Source of the DNA: DATHWB01 sp035544575
Lineage (GTDB): Bacteria; Actinomycetota; Acidimicrobiia; Spongiisociales; ZC4RG35
Direction: 5' to 3'
NCBI GenBank assembly: GCA_035544575.1
Contig: DATKEC010000027.1
Coordinates: 1 to 38,600, forward strand
DNA length: 38,600 bases
Shown here: positions 8,412-18,256 of the stretch, in pieces
Position numbering within the stretch: position 1 is the first letter of the stretch
Layout: every line of letters starts with the position of its first letter
The notes under the pieces: generated by a model
What the model saw: the letters and a program-made list of their open reading frames with translations, nothing else
What the model was told of the DNA's origin: nothing
The model's database searches: none
Program-made: the position numbers and the translations under genes

Positions 8412-9530
8412 TCAACCGGCGAGCGCCACCGTCGGGTCGACGAAGTCCCGTCCCAGGCTCGCCGTCACGGCGATGTTCGTGAGGGCTCCGCTGACCACGC
8501 TCACACCGCCGAGCAGCTCGGGATGGCGGTCCGCCGCCGCCCGGGCGCCCAGGTCGGCGAGCGCGACCACGTATGGCAGCGTGGCGTTGGTGAGGCCGTA
8601 CGTCGACGTGTTCGGCACTGCTCCGGGGATGTTGCCGACCGCGTAGTGGACGACATCGTGGACCGTGTAGACCGGATCCGTGTGAGTCGTCTCCCGACTC
8701 GTTTCGAAACACCCGCCCTGGTCGATGGCGATGTCGACCAGGACCGATCCGCGCGGCATTCCACGGACCATGTCGGTGGTGACGAGTTTCGGGGCGCTCG
8801 CCCCCGGGATCAGGACGCTGCCGATGACGAGGTCGGCGTCGAGGACCAGTTCTTCGAGGGTGAGCCGGTTCGAGGCCATCGTCGAAAGCCGGCCTTCGTA
8901 ATGAGCGTCCAGTGCGCGCAGGCGCGCCAAGTCCCGGTCGACCACGGTCACATGCGCCTGCATTCCGACGGCGACCGCTGCGGCGTTCGAACCCGACGTT
9001 CCGCCTCCGATGATCACGACTTTGGCCGGCCGGACGCCAGGGATGCCACCGAGGAGAACGCCCCTCCCCCCTTGGGCCTTTTCGAGGAACCGGGCGCCGA
9101 CCTGGGTCGCCATCCGGCCGGCGATCTCCGACATCGGCGCCAAGAGCGGCAACGAGCGGTCGGCGAGTTGCACCGTCTCGTAGGCGATGGCGGTGACCCC
9201 GCTGGAGATCAGCGCATCGGCCACCGCCGGGTAGGCGGCGAGATGGAGGTAGGTGAAGAGCAACTGACCCGGGCCGAACAGACCGAACTCCTCCGGCTGG
9301 GGTTCTTTGACCTTGAGGATCATGTCGGCATCGGCGTACACATCGGTGGCGTGCGGGACGATTCGGGCTCCCTGCGCCTCGTATTCCTCGTTGTGGATCG
9401 TGGATCCTTCGCCCGCATCGGACTCGATGAGCACTTCGTGGCCGTGGTCGACCAGTTCCCGGACGCCGACCGGTGTGAGCGCCACACGGAACTCCGAGGT
9501 CTTCACCTCGCGGGGAACTCCAACGATCAT
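8412..9530 (-). CDS. ald: Alanine dehydrogenase
   Basis: A 372-residue NAD-dependent enzyme interconverting L-alanine with pyruvate and ammonia. The N-terminal MIVGVPREVKTSEFRVALTP is diagnostic. The catalytic K75 (LKVKEPQ) and H96 (YLHLAAYP) fall at the family's usual numbers. The Rossmann motif VVIIGGGTSGSNAAA and the VDIAIDQGGCFETS segment follow. The ATG at 9530 has GGAGG 7 nt upstream and overlaps the preceding Nudix stop as ATGA. It sits between the nudix and xerD genes, which are direct neighbours in mycobacteria, so it looks like an accessory addition to the block. Confidence 0.96.
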   Translation of the reverse strand: MIVGVPREVKTSEFRVALTPVGVRELVDHGHEVLIESDAGEGSTIHNEEYEAQGARIVPHATDVYADADMILKVKEPQPEEFGLFGPGQLLFTYLHLAAYPAVADALISSGVTAIAYETVQLADRSLPLLAPMSEIAGRMATQVGARFLEKAQGGRGVLLGGIPGVRPAKVVIIGGGTSGSNAAAVAVGMQAHVTVVDRDLARLRALDAHYEGRLSTMASNRLTLEELVLDADLVIGSVLIPGASAPKLVTTDMVRGMPRGSVLVDIAIDQGGCFETSRETTHTDPVYTVHDVVHYAVGNIPGAVPNTSTYGLTNATLPYVVALADLGARAAADRHPELLGGVSVVSGALTNIAVTASLGRDFVDPTVALAG

Positions 9531-10056
9531 GCGAACCTCCTCGACCACTTCATCAGCGCGATCTGGGTCTTGGCGTCGGTGATGCCGCCGGTGTCGATCG
9601 CCGCCAGGGCTTCCTCCACCGGCATCACGACTATCTCCGCTTCGACCTCTTCGACCCCGTCGGGTCGCCTCGCCTCGGCGACGATACCGCTGGCTGCGAA
9701 CAGGTGGATGACCTCGTCGGTGTAGCCCGGCGACGGTTCCATCGTCCCCAGCGACACCCAGTCGGTCGCCTTCATGCCCATCTCTTCGTACAACTCGCGC
9801 CGAGCCGTCTCGACGGGAGGCTCCCCGTCCACATCGCGCTTGCCGGCCGGAATCTCCAACAGGTCACGGCTGACTGCCACTCGAAACTGCTTGATCAGCC
9901 ACACCTGGCCTTCGTCGACCGGCAGCACCGCCACTCCGCCCGGATGTCGGAGCACGTCGCGTGGATGGGTCGTACCGTCGGGCGCCTGCAGGATGACCTG
10001 TTCGAGGCGTACGAGAGCACCGGTGCCGAGGGTGGTGACACCCGTCTGGGCGAATT

Positions 10057-10060
<4 letters not shown>
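9527..10060 (-). CDS. Nudix hydrolase, ADP-ribose pyrophosphatase type
   Basis: A 177-residue Nudix enzyme. The Nudix box GKRDVDGEPPVETARRELYEEMG spans residues 73-95 with the required Glu and Arg residues. The upstream WLIKQFRVAVSRDLLEIPAG is characteristic of the ADP-ribose diphosphatase subfamily, as is GYTDEVIHLFAA. It starts at a GTG overlapping the pyrG stop (GTGA at 10057-10060). The same pyrG-nudix-xerD order is found in Mycobacterium, where the protein is an ADP-ribose pyrophosphatase. Substrate assignment is by family. Confidence 0.9.
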
Positions 10061-11717
<1,657 letters not shown>

Positions 11718-11721
<4 letters not shown>

Positions 11722-11771
11722 CGGGTTGCCCCGGTGGCTCCGCACAGACGGTTCTGATACCTGTTCAGCAC
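11718..11771 (-). CDS. Putative leader peptide upstream of pyrG
   Basis: A 17-codon reading frame (GTG start, product MLNRYQNRLCGATGATR) begins 8 nt after the TACGGT box, the distance for a leaderless start. Its TGA overlaps the pyrG GTG as GTGA (11718-11721), exactly the junction used between most real genes here. No similarity to a known leader peptide is recognised. If translated it could couple ribosome traffic to pyrG initiation. It is too short to judge by codon use, so it may be chance. Confidence 0.35.
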
Positions 11772-11779
11772 GGGACTTC

Positions 11780-11785
11780 ACCGTA
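11780..11785 (-). promoter_or_regulatory. Putative extended -10 promoter of pyrG
   Basis: TACGGT preceded by TGC forms an extended -10 (TGC-TACGGT) on the minus strand. It lies between the acyl-CoA synthetase stop at 11815 and pyrG. The predicted start of transcription, near 11772, falls at the GTG of the leader ORF and about 50 nt before pyrG. No convincing -35 is present. Confidence 0.45.
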
Positions 11786-11814
11786 GCACGACACGCCGTC
11801 TGGCCCGCGCACCC

Positions 11815-13443
11815 TCAGTTGATGCGCTTGGTGTGCTCGGACCACAACCCCTCCCGAAGAACGAACTTCTGGATCTTGCCCGTGCTCGTCTTCGGGAGAA
11901 CGTCGATGATGTCCACCTCGTCTGGGGCCTTGAAGTGGGCGAGCCGCTCACGTACGTGGGCGATGATCTCCTCGGGGGTCGCCGTCGCCCCCGGCTTGAG
12001 CGTCACGAATGCCTTGGGTCGCTCGCCCCAATGGTCATGGGGCATGGCGACCACCGCGGCTTCGAGCACTGCGGGGTGCGAGACGACGGCTTGTTCGACC
12101 TCGATCGTCGAGATGTTCTCCCCGCCCGAGATGATGATGTCCTTGGCGCGGTCGCGCAGTTCGATGTAGCCGTCCGGATGCCACACGGCGAGGTCGCCGG
12201 AGTGGAACCATCCGCCTGCGAAGGCCTTCTCGGTGGAGGCAGGATCGTCGTGGTATCCGGCCATCACGTTGTTGCCGGCCATGACCACCTCGCCCATGGT
12301 CTCGCCGTCGCGCGGCACGTCGTTCAAGTTCTCGTCGACCACGCGGATCGGATCGGCGCCGATGTAGGACACTCCCTGGCGCGCCATCAGCCGGATCCGT
12401 TCTTCCGTGCCGGCTCCCGTCCACGAGTCCTGAACCTCGCAGATGGTGTAGGGGCCGTAGGTTTCGGTGAGACCGTAGACATGGACGAGATCCGCCCCCA
12501 GCTCGGTCATCTGACGGATGATGGTGGGGCTGGGAGGAGCTCCGGCGGTCGTGATGACGAACGGTCTCCCGAACGGGGCGGCGGCCGGGTCGTTGGCCAT
12601 CGAGATGAGGACGGTGGGCGCCCCGTTCAGATGGGTGATACCTTCGGCATCGATGAGCCGCCAGATTTCGGCAGGGTCCACCTGGCGGAGACAGACGTGA
12701 CGGCCTCCGATGGCGGTGACACCCCAGGTCGTGCACCAGCCGTTGCAGTGGAACATCGGAAGGGTCCACAGGTACACCGAGTTCGTGGAGTGCCGGCTGT
12801 GGATCACTTCGGCCAAGGCGTTGAGGTGGGCGCCTCGGTGGGTGTACATCACCCCCTTGGGCCGCCCGGTCGTGCCGGAGGTGTAGTTGATCGAGATCAC
12901 CCGTTCCTCGTCGTCGACCCGCATCGCCAGCGGGCTGTCGTCGCCCCGGGCGACGAAGTCGGCGTAGTCGGTGTGTCCGGCGATGTCGGCCACACCGGAA
13001 TGGAGATCGTGCAGGGTCACGACCTCGCGCAACCTGGGCCGATCAGGGAGATGGGGCGCCACGGTCGGGTACAACGCCGTGTCCACGACGAGGATCGACG
13101 CACCGCTGTGATCGAGGATGTAGGCGATCTCCGGCCCGCTCAGCCGGGTGTTGATGGCGACCAGCACCGCGCTGACGAGCGGCACCGCGAAGTGCGCGAC
13201 GAGCATTTCGGGCAGGTTTGGCAGGAGGTAGGCAACTCGGTCTCCCGGTTCGATGCCGGATTCCTGCAGCGCCCGGCCGACTCGATTGACCTCGGACCGC
13301 ATCTCCGAGTAGCTCATCGACCGCTCCCGGTATGTCACCGAGGTGCGTTCACCGAAGACGTCGGCGGAGCGCTCGAGGAACAGCAGCGGTGTCAGCTCGG
13401 TGATCGAGACCTTCTCACGCACGGCCGGCGCTACTCCGGCCAT
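11815..13443 (-). CDS. Acyl-CoA synthetase (AMP-forming)
   Basis: A 542-residue member of the ANL superfamily that activates a carboxylic acid as acyl-AMP and transfers it to CoA. Motifs in order: the P-loop-like INYTSGTTGRPKGVMYTHRG, LPMFHCNGW, VYGLTETYGP, WFHSGDLAVWHPDGYIELRDRAKDIIISGGENIST, and the C-terminal KTSTGKIQKF with the catalytic lysine. The pattern is closest to medium-chain or methylmercaptopropionate CoA ligases (ACSF2/DmdB-like), but substrate cannot be fixed. Its ATG overlaps the ECHDC3-like gene by 13 bp, so the two are probably made together. The pair lies between recN and pyrG. Confidence 0.92.
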   Translation of the reverse strand: MAGVAPAVREKVSITELTPLLFLERSADVFGERTSVTYRERSMSYSEMRSEVNRVGRALQESGIEPGDRVAYLLPNLPEMLVAHFAVPLVSAVLVAINTRLSGPEIAYILDHSGASILVVDTALYPTVAPHLPDRPRLREVVTLHDLHSGVADIAGHTDYADFVARGDDSPLAMRVDDEERVISINYTSGTTGRPKGVMYTHRGAHLNALAEVIHSRHSTNSVYLWTLPMFHCNGWCTTWGVTAIGGRHVCLRQVDPAEIWRLIDAEGITHLNGAPTVLISMANDPAAAPFGRPFVITTAGAPPSPTIIRQMTELGADLVHVYGLTETYGPYTICEVQDSWTGAGTEERIRLMARQGVSYIGADPIRVVDENLNDVPRDGETMGEVVMAGNNVMAGYHDDPASTEKAFAGGWFHSGDLAVWHPDGYIELRDRAKDIIISGGENISTIEVEQAVVSHPAVLEAAVVAMPHDHWGERPKAFVTLKPGATATPEEIIAHVRERLAHFKAPDEVDIIDVLPKTSTGKIQKFVLREGLWSEHTKRIN

Positions 13444-14192
13444 TGTGGGGATCGTTTGTCGAGAAAGGCTCCCATGCCCTCCTGGGCGTCGGCCATCCCG
13501 GCGTTGGCGGACATCACCGCCTTCGTCAATTCGTAGGCCTCCCGCTCGTCCAGTCCGTCCTGGGACCAGAACGCCTCTTTCCCGAGCCCGATGACGCGTC
13601 CCGAGAACCCGGTGATTCGTGCCACCAGCGCGTCGACCTCCTCGTCGAGCTTCGCCGCCGGAACCACCCGGTTGACAAGGCCCCAGTCTGCCGCCGTCCG
13701 AGCATCGATCGACTCGCCGGTCAAGAGCATCTCCATGGCCCGCTTGCGTCCGATGGCGCGAACGATCGGAACCATCGGCGTCGAGCAGAAAAGTCCGATC
13801 TTCACGCCCGGGGTGGCAAAGATCGCGTCCTCCGAGGCGACGGCGAGGTCACATGCTGCGACCAGTTGACACCCCGCAGCAGTGGCGGGGCCGTGCACCC
13901 GGGCAATCACCGGTTGGGCGATGTCGTGGATGCGTTCCATCACGACGACGCACGCCTCGAAGAGCTCCGAGTAGAACTCGGCCGGCCGGTCGATCATCTC
14001 GCCGAGGTCGTGTCCGGCGGAGAATGCCGGGCCCGCCCCGCTCAACACCACGACCTGGGATTCCGGAGGCACCGACCCCAGCGCCTTCTCGAGCGCATGG
14101 AGCGTGTCGAGACTGAGGGCGTTGCGCCGCTCGGCCCGGTTGATCGTCACCGTTGTTCGCGGTCCGTGGTGCTCAGTGAGAACGAGACTCAT
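13431..14192 (-). CDS. Enoyl-CoA hydratase family protein, ECHDC3-like
   Basis: A 253-residue crotonase-fold protein. The oxyanion-hole segments are present (FSAGHDL near 57-63 and GPATAAGCQLVAACDLAVAS near 101-120). The two catalytic glutamates of true enoyl-CoA hydratases are absent: residue 109 is Gln (GCQL) and residue 129 is Gly (TPGVKIGLFCSTP). This matches the ECHDC3 branch, whose members share TPGV..GLFCSTP. Hydratase activity is therefore doubtful; another acyl-CoA reaction or a regulatory role is possible. The ATG overlaps the recN stop as ATGA, and it is paired with the acyl-CoA synthetase. Confidence 0.9.
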   Translation of the reverse strand: MSLVLTEHHGPRTTVTINRAERRNALSLDTLHALEKALGSVPPESQVVVLSGAGPAFSAGHDLGEMIDRPAEFYSELFEACVVVMERIHDIAQPVIARVHGPATAAGCQLVAACDLAVASEDAIFATPGVKIGLFCSTPMVPIVRAIGRKRAMEMLLTGESIDARTAADWGLVNRVVPAAKLDEEVDALVARITGFSGRVIGLGKEAFWSQDGLDEREAYELTKAVMSANAGMADAQEGMGAFLDKRSPQWPE

Positions 14193-15802
14193 GACGTCAC
14201 TGTATTCCCCACGCGGGCGGCCCGGACGAGGAGCTCCTGGACGGCTTCCCGGCCGCGCGCGCTCTCGGGCATACCGGCCAGCATCCGGGTCAACTCCTCG
14301 ACCCTGGCATCGCCGTCCACCTCGCGGACGGTCGCCTCCTCGCCGTCGCGATCGACCACCCAGTGCGAGTCGGCGTGCGCCGCCACCTGCGGGAGGTGTG
14401 TGACACAGAGCACCTGGCGCCCGACGGCCAACGAGGCGAGCTTTGCTCCCACTGCGATCGCGGTCTGGCCACCGACCCCGGCGTCGATCTCGTCGAAGAC
14501 CACTGATTCGGCCTCGCCCGCGCCCCCCGCCAGACGCAACGCCAGCACCAGACGGCTCAGCTCGCCTCCGGAGGCAACCTTGGCCACCGATCCCGGTTCG
14601 AGTCGGTCATCGGAGGCGAACAGCACCGTGGCGGTGTCTCCCCCACCGGGACCATGGTCCGCCGGGTCCACTCGGATCTCGAGCAGCGGACGGACGAACC
14701 CGAGCTCCCGGAGGTGGTCGAGAGCATCCGACGCCACGATTGCGGCGATGCGACGTCTCGCGTCACCCAATGCCGCCGCCGCGGTCCCCAATCGGCGGTC
14801 GGCTGCTTCGATCTCCTCGTCGATCCGATCCGCCCGTGCGAGCAGGGTCTCGAGTTCTGCCGCCCGCACCGCCTGCCGTTCGCCGAAACTGATCACATCA
14901 TCGAGGGTCGGGCCGTAGCGACGGGTGAGACCGGCGAGGGCGGATTGGCGCTCCTCTGCCGCTTCCAGTTCGGAAGGTTCGAGATCGAGATCCTCGAGCA
15001 GTGTGATGAGTTCGGCGGCAACATCGCCCATCTGGCTCTCGACGCCGTCGACCATCGCCAGCAGATGCTGCGAGGCCGGGTCGAGGGCCGCCAGACGCCG
15101 CAGGATTCCCACTGCAGTTCCGACATCGTCGCGGGCACGCCCGATCACGTCGGAGCCGTCTGACGCCAGTGCGCGGATCTGCTCGGCGTTGCGGAGCCTG
15201 CCCAACAGCTCGGCGAGGCGATCATCCTCGTCGGACGTGAGCCCTGCAGCCCGGATGAGTTCGGCGTCGTGGGAGGCGGTCACCCGCTCGCGTTCGAGTG
15301 CCGGCCGGTCACCGCCGACCGCCCGGCGGTCCGACTCCAGGCGCGTGCGTTCCTCCCAGGCGATCCGATACGCATCCCGAGCGCCCAGCCCTTCGGAATC
15401 GAGGTTGCGGTCGAGCAGCCGGCGGATCTCGGCGGGGCGGGTGATCGTCAACTGGTCGTGCTGGCCGATGATCTCCACGGCATCGCCCGTTGCCGCATCC
15501 AACGCTTCGGCGGACGCGATCGAACCGTTGAGGTAGGCCCGACTCCTCCCCTCCCGCTTCAGTCGACGACCGACACCGACCTCCGCCCCCGCCGCCACGA
15601 AGCGCCCCTCGACGGTCGCCTCGTCGCCGAAGGGTCCCACCAGGTCAGCTCGCGCTTCGGCGCCGAGCAACATGCGCAGAGCCCCGAGGAGCAGCGTCTT
15701 CCCCGCCCCGGTTTCACCGGTGACAACCGTCAACCCTGGACCGAAATCGAGGCGGGCGTCACGGATCACACCGAGGTTCCGGACGACCAGTTCGTCGATC
15801 AT
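14189..15802 (-). CDS. recN: DNA repair protein RecN
   Basis: A 537-residue SMC-like ATPase for double-strand-break repair. Walker A GETGAGKTLLLGAL lies near residue 30. A long central helical region (about 150-340) forms the coiled coil. The ABC signature VASGGELSRLVLALRLA and the Walker B segment VVFDEIDAGVGGQTA follow, with an LCVTHLPQVAAHAD switch near the end. Slightly shorter than E. coli RecN (553). It is joined to nadK by ATGA at 15799-15802 and to the ECHDC3-like gene by ATGA at 14189-14192. tlyA-nadK-recN is a conserved actinobacterial trio. Confidence 0.96.
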   Translation of the reverse strand: MIDELVVRNLGVIRDARLDFGPGLTVVTGETGAGKTLLLGALRMLLGAEARADLVGPFGDEATVEGRFVAAGAEVGVGRRLKREGRSRAYLNGSIASAEALDAATGDAVEIIGQHDQLTITRPAEIRRLLDRNLDSEGLGARDAYRIAWEERTRLESDRRAVGGDRPALERERVTASHDAELIRAAGLTSDEDDRLAELLGRLRNAEQIRALASDGSDVIGRARDDVGTAVGILRRLAALDPASQHLLAMVDGVESQMGDVAAELITLLEDLDLEPSELEAAEERQSALAGLTRRYGPTLDDVISFGERQAVRAAELETLLARADRIDEEIEAADRRLGTAAAALGDARRRIAAIVASDALDHLRELGFVRPLLEIRVDPADHGPGGGDTATVLFASDDRLEPGSVAKVASGGELSRLVLALRLAGGAGEAESVVFDEIDAGVGGQTAIAVGAKLASLAVGRQVLCVTHLPQVAAHADSHWVVDRDGEEATVREVDGDARVEELTRMLAGMPESARGREAVQELLVRAARVGNTVTS

Positions 15803-16587
15803 CGGATGTTCAACCGGAACTTGCGGGTGACCCGGCTGGGAAAACCCTCGCGTCTCATGCGGACGAACTCCGCCGGCGTCGGCCCCGGCCCGATCACCGC
15901 CCGATCCCCCTCGTTCATCGAGCCGAGTTCCCGGCCGTCCGAGCTGACCCGCACCGGACGATCGTCGGCAACGGTTATCGCCACGACGGAGTTGGCAGGG
16001 ATCACGAGGGAGCGGTCGAACAACGAGTGCGGGGCTACGGGCGTGACCAGGATGCCGTCGACGCGTGGATCCATCAGGGGACCCCCTGCTGAGAACGAGT
16101 AGGCCGTCGAACCAGTGGAGGTCGCGACCACCAGTCCGTCGGCGCGATGGCGCAGGAAATGCTCGCCATCGACTTCGACGTCGAGCACGACGAGCCGTTG
16201 AGAGTCGATCTTCTCCACGACGACGTCGTTGATGCCGAGGCCCTTCGTCCCGTCCGGCAGCGTGACCTCGATGGTGTTGCGCTCCTCGATCCCGAAGCGG
16301 CCTTCGGCGAGGTTGGCCACCGTCTCGTCCAACTCCTCGGGCTCGGCCTCCGCGAGGAAACCGATGGTGCCGAGGTTCACGCCCACCACCGGCACTCCCC
16401 TGATCACCGCGGCGTGGGCTGCTTCGAGGACCGTGCCGTCGCCGCCGACCGCGACCACGAGTTCGACGTTGGTATTCGGGTTGAGCGGTGCGGCCGACAT
16501 GCCGGCGGCGGCGGCGGCGGCGATGAAGGCCTCGGCATAGGCGTCGGCTTCGGGGGTTCCGGAGATCACGAGACCGATGTCTCTCAT
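15799..16587 (-). CDS. nadK: NAD kinase
   Basis: A 262-residue kinase converting NAD to NADP. The diagnostic GGDGT motif is at 48-52. The conserved GINDVVVEK segment, the substrate-binding TGSTAYSFSAGGP and the late VSSDGRE follow. The ATG at 16587 overlaps the tlyA stop (ATGA at 16584-16587), and residues 1-10 form the first Rossmann-like strand, so this start is secure. Length is typical for actinobacterial NadK, within a short range. Confidence 0.96.
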   Translation of the reverse strand: MRDIGLVISGTPEADAYAEAFIAAAAAAGMSAAPLNPNTNVELVVAVGGDGTVLEAAHAAVIRGVPVVGVNLGTIGFLAEAEPEELDETVANLAEGRFGIEERNTIEVTLPDGTKGLGINDVVVEKIDSQRLVVLDVEVDGEHFLRHRADGLVVATSTGSTAYSFSAGGPLMDPRVDGILVTPVAPHSLFDRSLVIPANSVVAITVADDRPVRVSSDGRELGSMNEGDRAVIGPGPTPAEFVRMRREGFPSRVTRKFRLNIR

Positions 16588-17339
16588 GGGGTGTCCTTCA
16601 TCGGCTGATCGGGCTGGACATGTACGAAGAACTCGACGTTTCCCTTGGCCCCCGTTATCGGCGACACGCAGGTGGCCACCGTACCCAGCCCTGATGACCC
16701 CAGACACGTCACAACGTCGTCGAGGGCCCCGCTCCTGGCAACCTCGTCCCGAACGATGCCGCCCCGTCCGACCTGTGCCCGCCCCACTTCGAACTGCGGC
16801 TTGACCAGGAGGACGCCGTCGCCCGCCTCGCCGACGAGCCTGGCCAGAACACCGGCCACGGTGCACAGCGAGATGAACGAGAGGTCGCCGACCACCAGTT
16901 CGAACGGCGCTCCCAGCGATACGGGGTCGGCGTGGCGGATGTTGGTGCGATCCACCACGGTGACCTCGGGTCGCTGGGTCAGGCGATCGTCGAGTTGGCC
17001 GTAACCGACATCGACCGCGACGACCGACGCCGCGCCGTGCTGAAGCAGACAGTCGGTGAAACCTCCGGTGGAGGCGCCGAGGTCGATGCAGCGCCGCCCC
17101 GAGGGGTCGACGCCGAACTGAGCCAACGCCGCCTCGAGCTTGAGGCCTCCCCGGCTGACGTAGCGGGGTTTCGGGCCGATGAGTTCCACCGGAGTTCCCG
17201 GATCGACCAGGGTTGTGATCTTCGGGGTCGGAACACCTCCGACCCGAATCGATCCTGCTTCCACCAGGGCCGCAGCCTCCGCCCGGCTCTTGGCCATCCC
17301 GCGACGCACGAGTTCCCGGTCGAGACGCTGACGGGTCAG
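16584..17339 (-). CDS. tlyA: 16S/23S rRNA 2'-O-methyltransferase TlyA
   Basis: An S4 domain followed by an FtsJ/RrmJ-type SAM methyltransferase; in mycobacteria TlyA methylates ribose in 16S and 23S rRNA. The SAM motif is CIDLGASTGGFTDCLLQHGA, followed by DVGYGQL, LVVGDLSFISL and LLVKPQFEVG. The first conventional start, GTG at 17309, would give 241 residues but cut off the RLDREL strand that opens the S4 domain in TlyA. The coding frame continues upstream to a CTG at 17339 that overlaps the preceding stop as CTGA, giving 251 residues. No ATG, GTG or TTG lies in that extension. I therefore prefer CTG, with moderate certainty. Confidence 0.93.
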   Translation of the reverse strand: MTRQRLDRELVRRGMAKSRAEAAALVEAGSIRVGGVPTPKITTLVDPGTPVELIGPKPRYVSRGGLKLEAALAQFGVDPSGRRCIDLGASTGGFTDCLLQHGAASVVAVDVGYGQLDDRLTQRPEVTVVDRTNIRHADPVSLGAPFELVVGDLSFISLCTVAGVLARLVGEAGDGVLLVKPQFEVGRAQVGRGGIVRDEVARSGALDDVVTCLGSSGLGTVATCVSPITGAKGNVEFFVHVQPDQPMKDTP

Positions 17340-17488
17340 AAGTCGTCTCCCTCGTCGAGCATTTGCTCGAGGATGGCGGCGATCCGGGTGAGCGGTTCCA
17401 CCGAGTCCGCAGGATCGCTGGCTACGACCGCAGCCAGGAGTTGGGCGACTTGTTCGATGGGATCCTCGTGCGGCGATGTGGTATCCAT
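17336..17488 (-). CDS. Small acidic protein upstream of tlyA
   Basis: A 50-residue acidic protein with a helical pattern (EQVAQLLAAVV, LTRIAAILEQMLDE) and no cysteines or membrane span. No family is recognised. A gene of similar size lies directly upstream of tlyA in Mycobacterium tuberculosis, which supports it being real. GATAAT lies 7 nt before the ATG at 17488, so the transcript is probably leaderless and this gene would head the tlyA-nadK-recN operon. An in-frame ATG at 17497 lies inside the -10 and is less likely. Its stop overlaps the proposed tlyA CTG. Confidence 0.65.
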   Translation of the reverse strand: MDTTSPHEDPIEQVAQLLAAVVASDPADSVEPLTRIAAILEQMLDEGDDF

Positions 17489-17495
17489 GCGACGC

Positions 17496-17501
17496 ATTAT
17501 C
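17496..17501 (-). promoter_or_regulatory. Putative -10 box heading the tlyA operon
   Basis: GATAAT on the minus strand (5 of 6 to TATAAT), 7 nt before the ATG at 17488. It lies in the 39-bp divergent region shared with the rhomboid gene. No clear -35 is seen. Confidence 0.5.
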
Positions 17502-17527
17502 GCGGACGCTACCGACAGGACCGGTTC

Positions 17528-18256
17528 TTGCTCCCGATCCGAGACGACAACCCCACGCACCGGTACGCCATCGTCACTGGCCTGATCCTGGCCGCTTGTG
17601 TCTACGCGTTCTTCGCCGAACAGCCCTTCGACGAGGCCGATCTCGCCTCGTTCCTCTACGAGCGGGCGGCGATCAGCTGTGAGGTCGTCACCGGCCAACC
17701 ACTGACGCCCTTCGAGATCGAGTCCGGTGTCTGTGATTCCGCGCCGGGGCCGGCGGTCTTCGCTGACAAGAGCATCCTTCTGAGTCTCGTCACCTCTCTG
17801 TTCCTCCATGCCAACCTCGTCCACCTGCTGGGGAACATGTGGATCTTCTGGATCTTCGCAAACAACATCGAAGACCATCTGGGCCACCTTCGATTCCTGG
17901 GCTTCTATCTCGTCTCCGGTCTCGTCGCCACGGGCGCGTTCGTCGTGATGAATCCCGACTCCACGGTCCCGCTGATCGGAGCCTCGGGGGCGATCGCCGG
18001 AGCGATGGGGGCATACCTGATCCTGTTTCCGAACGTGCGCATCACCTCGATCATCCCGCCTTTCTTCTTCGTGCCGTTCCGGGTGCCGGCTTGGGTCTTC
18101 CTCGGGTTCTGGCTCTTCGGCCAATTCGCCATCTCTTCGGATGCCGGCCAGGTCGCCTGGGAAGCCCACGTCGGGGGGTTCGTCGCCGGAGCCGTGTACG
18201 CGGTGGTGAATCGCCGCCGGATCCTGGGGCGGGGCCGGCGCTACTCGAGGAGGTGA
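17528..18256 (+). CDS. Rhomboid family intramembrane serine protease
   Basis: A 242-residue polytopic membrane protease. It has the rhomboid HANLVHLLGNMWIFW motif, the nucleophile S153 in GASGAIAGAMGAY, and the general base H214 in AHVGGFVAGAVYA. About six hydrophobic segments are visible, with an insertion (residues about 31-80) between TM1 and TM2. The start is taken as TTG at 17528, because bacterial homologues begin just before an IRDDNPT-like segment and no ATG or GTG fits. Its 3' end overlaps the convergent HAD gene by 16 bp. Substrates are unknown. Confidence 0.9.
   Translation: MLPIRDDNPTHRYAIVTGLILAACVYAFFAEQPFDEADLASFLYERAAISCEVVTGQPLTPFEIESGVCDSAPGPAVFADKSILLSLVTSLFLHANLVHLLGNMWIFWIFANNIEDHLGHLRFLGFYLVSGLVATGAFVVMNPDSTVPLIGASGAIAGAMGAYLILFPNVRITSIIPPFFFVPFRVPAWVFLGFWLFGQFAISSDAGQVAWEAHVGGFVAGAVYAVVNRRRILGRGRRYSRR

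Noticed and set aside
11722..11781. Upstream GTG at 11781 as pyrG start
   Set aside because: It lies within the apparent -10 box, and the extra 20 residues show no family conservation.
11833..13536. Open frame of 567 codons on the plus strand opposite the acyl-CoA synthetase
   Set aside because: The minus strand has full ANL motifs. The plus-strand product is rich in His, Gly, Asp and Arg with no fold or motif, as expected of an antisense frame in high-GC DNA.
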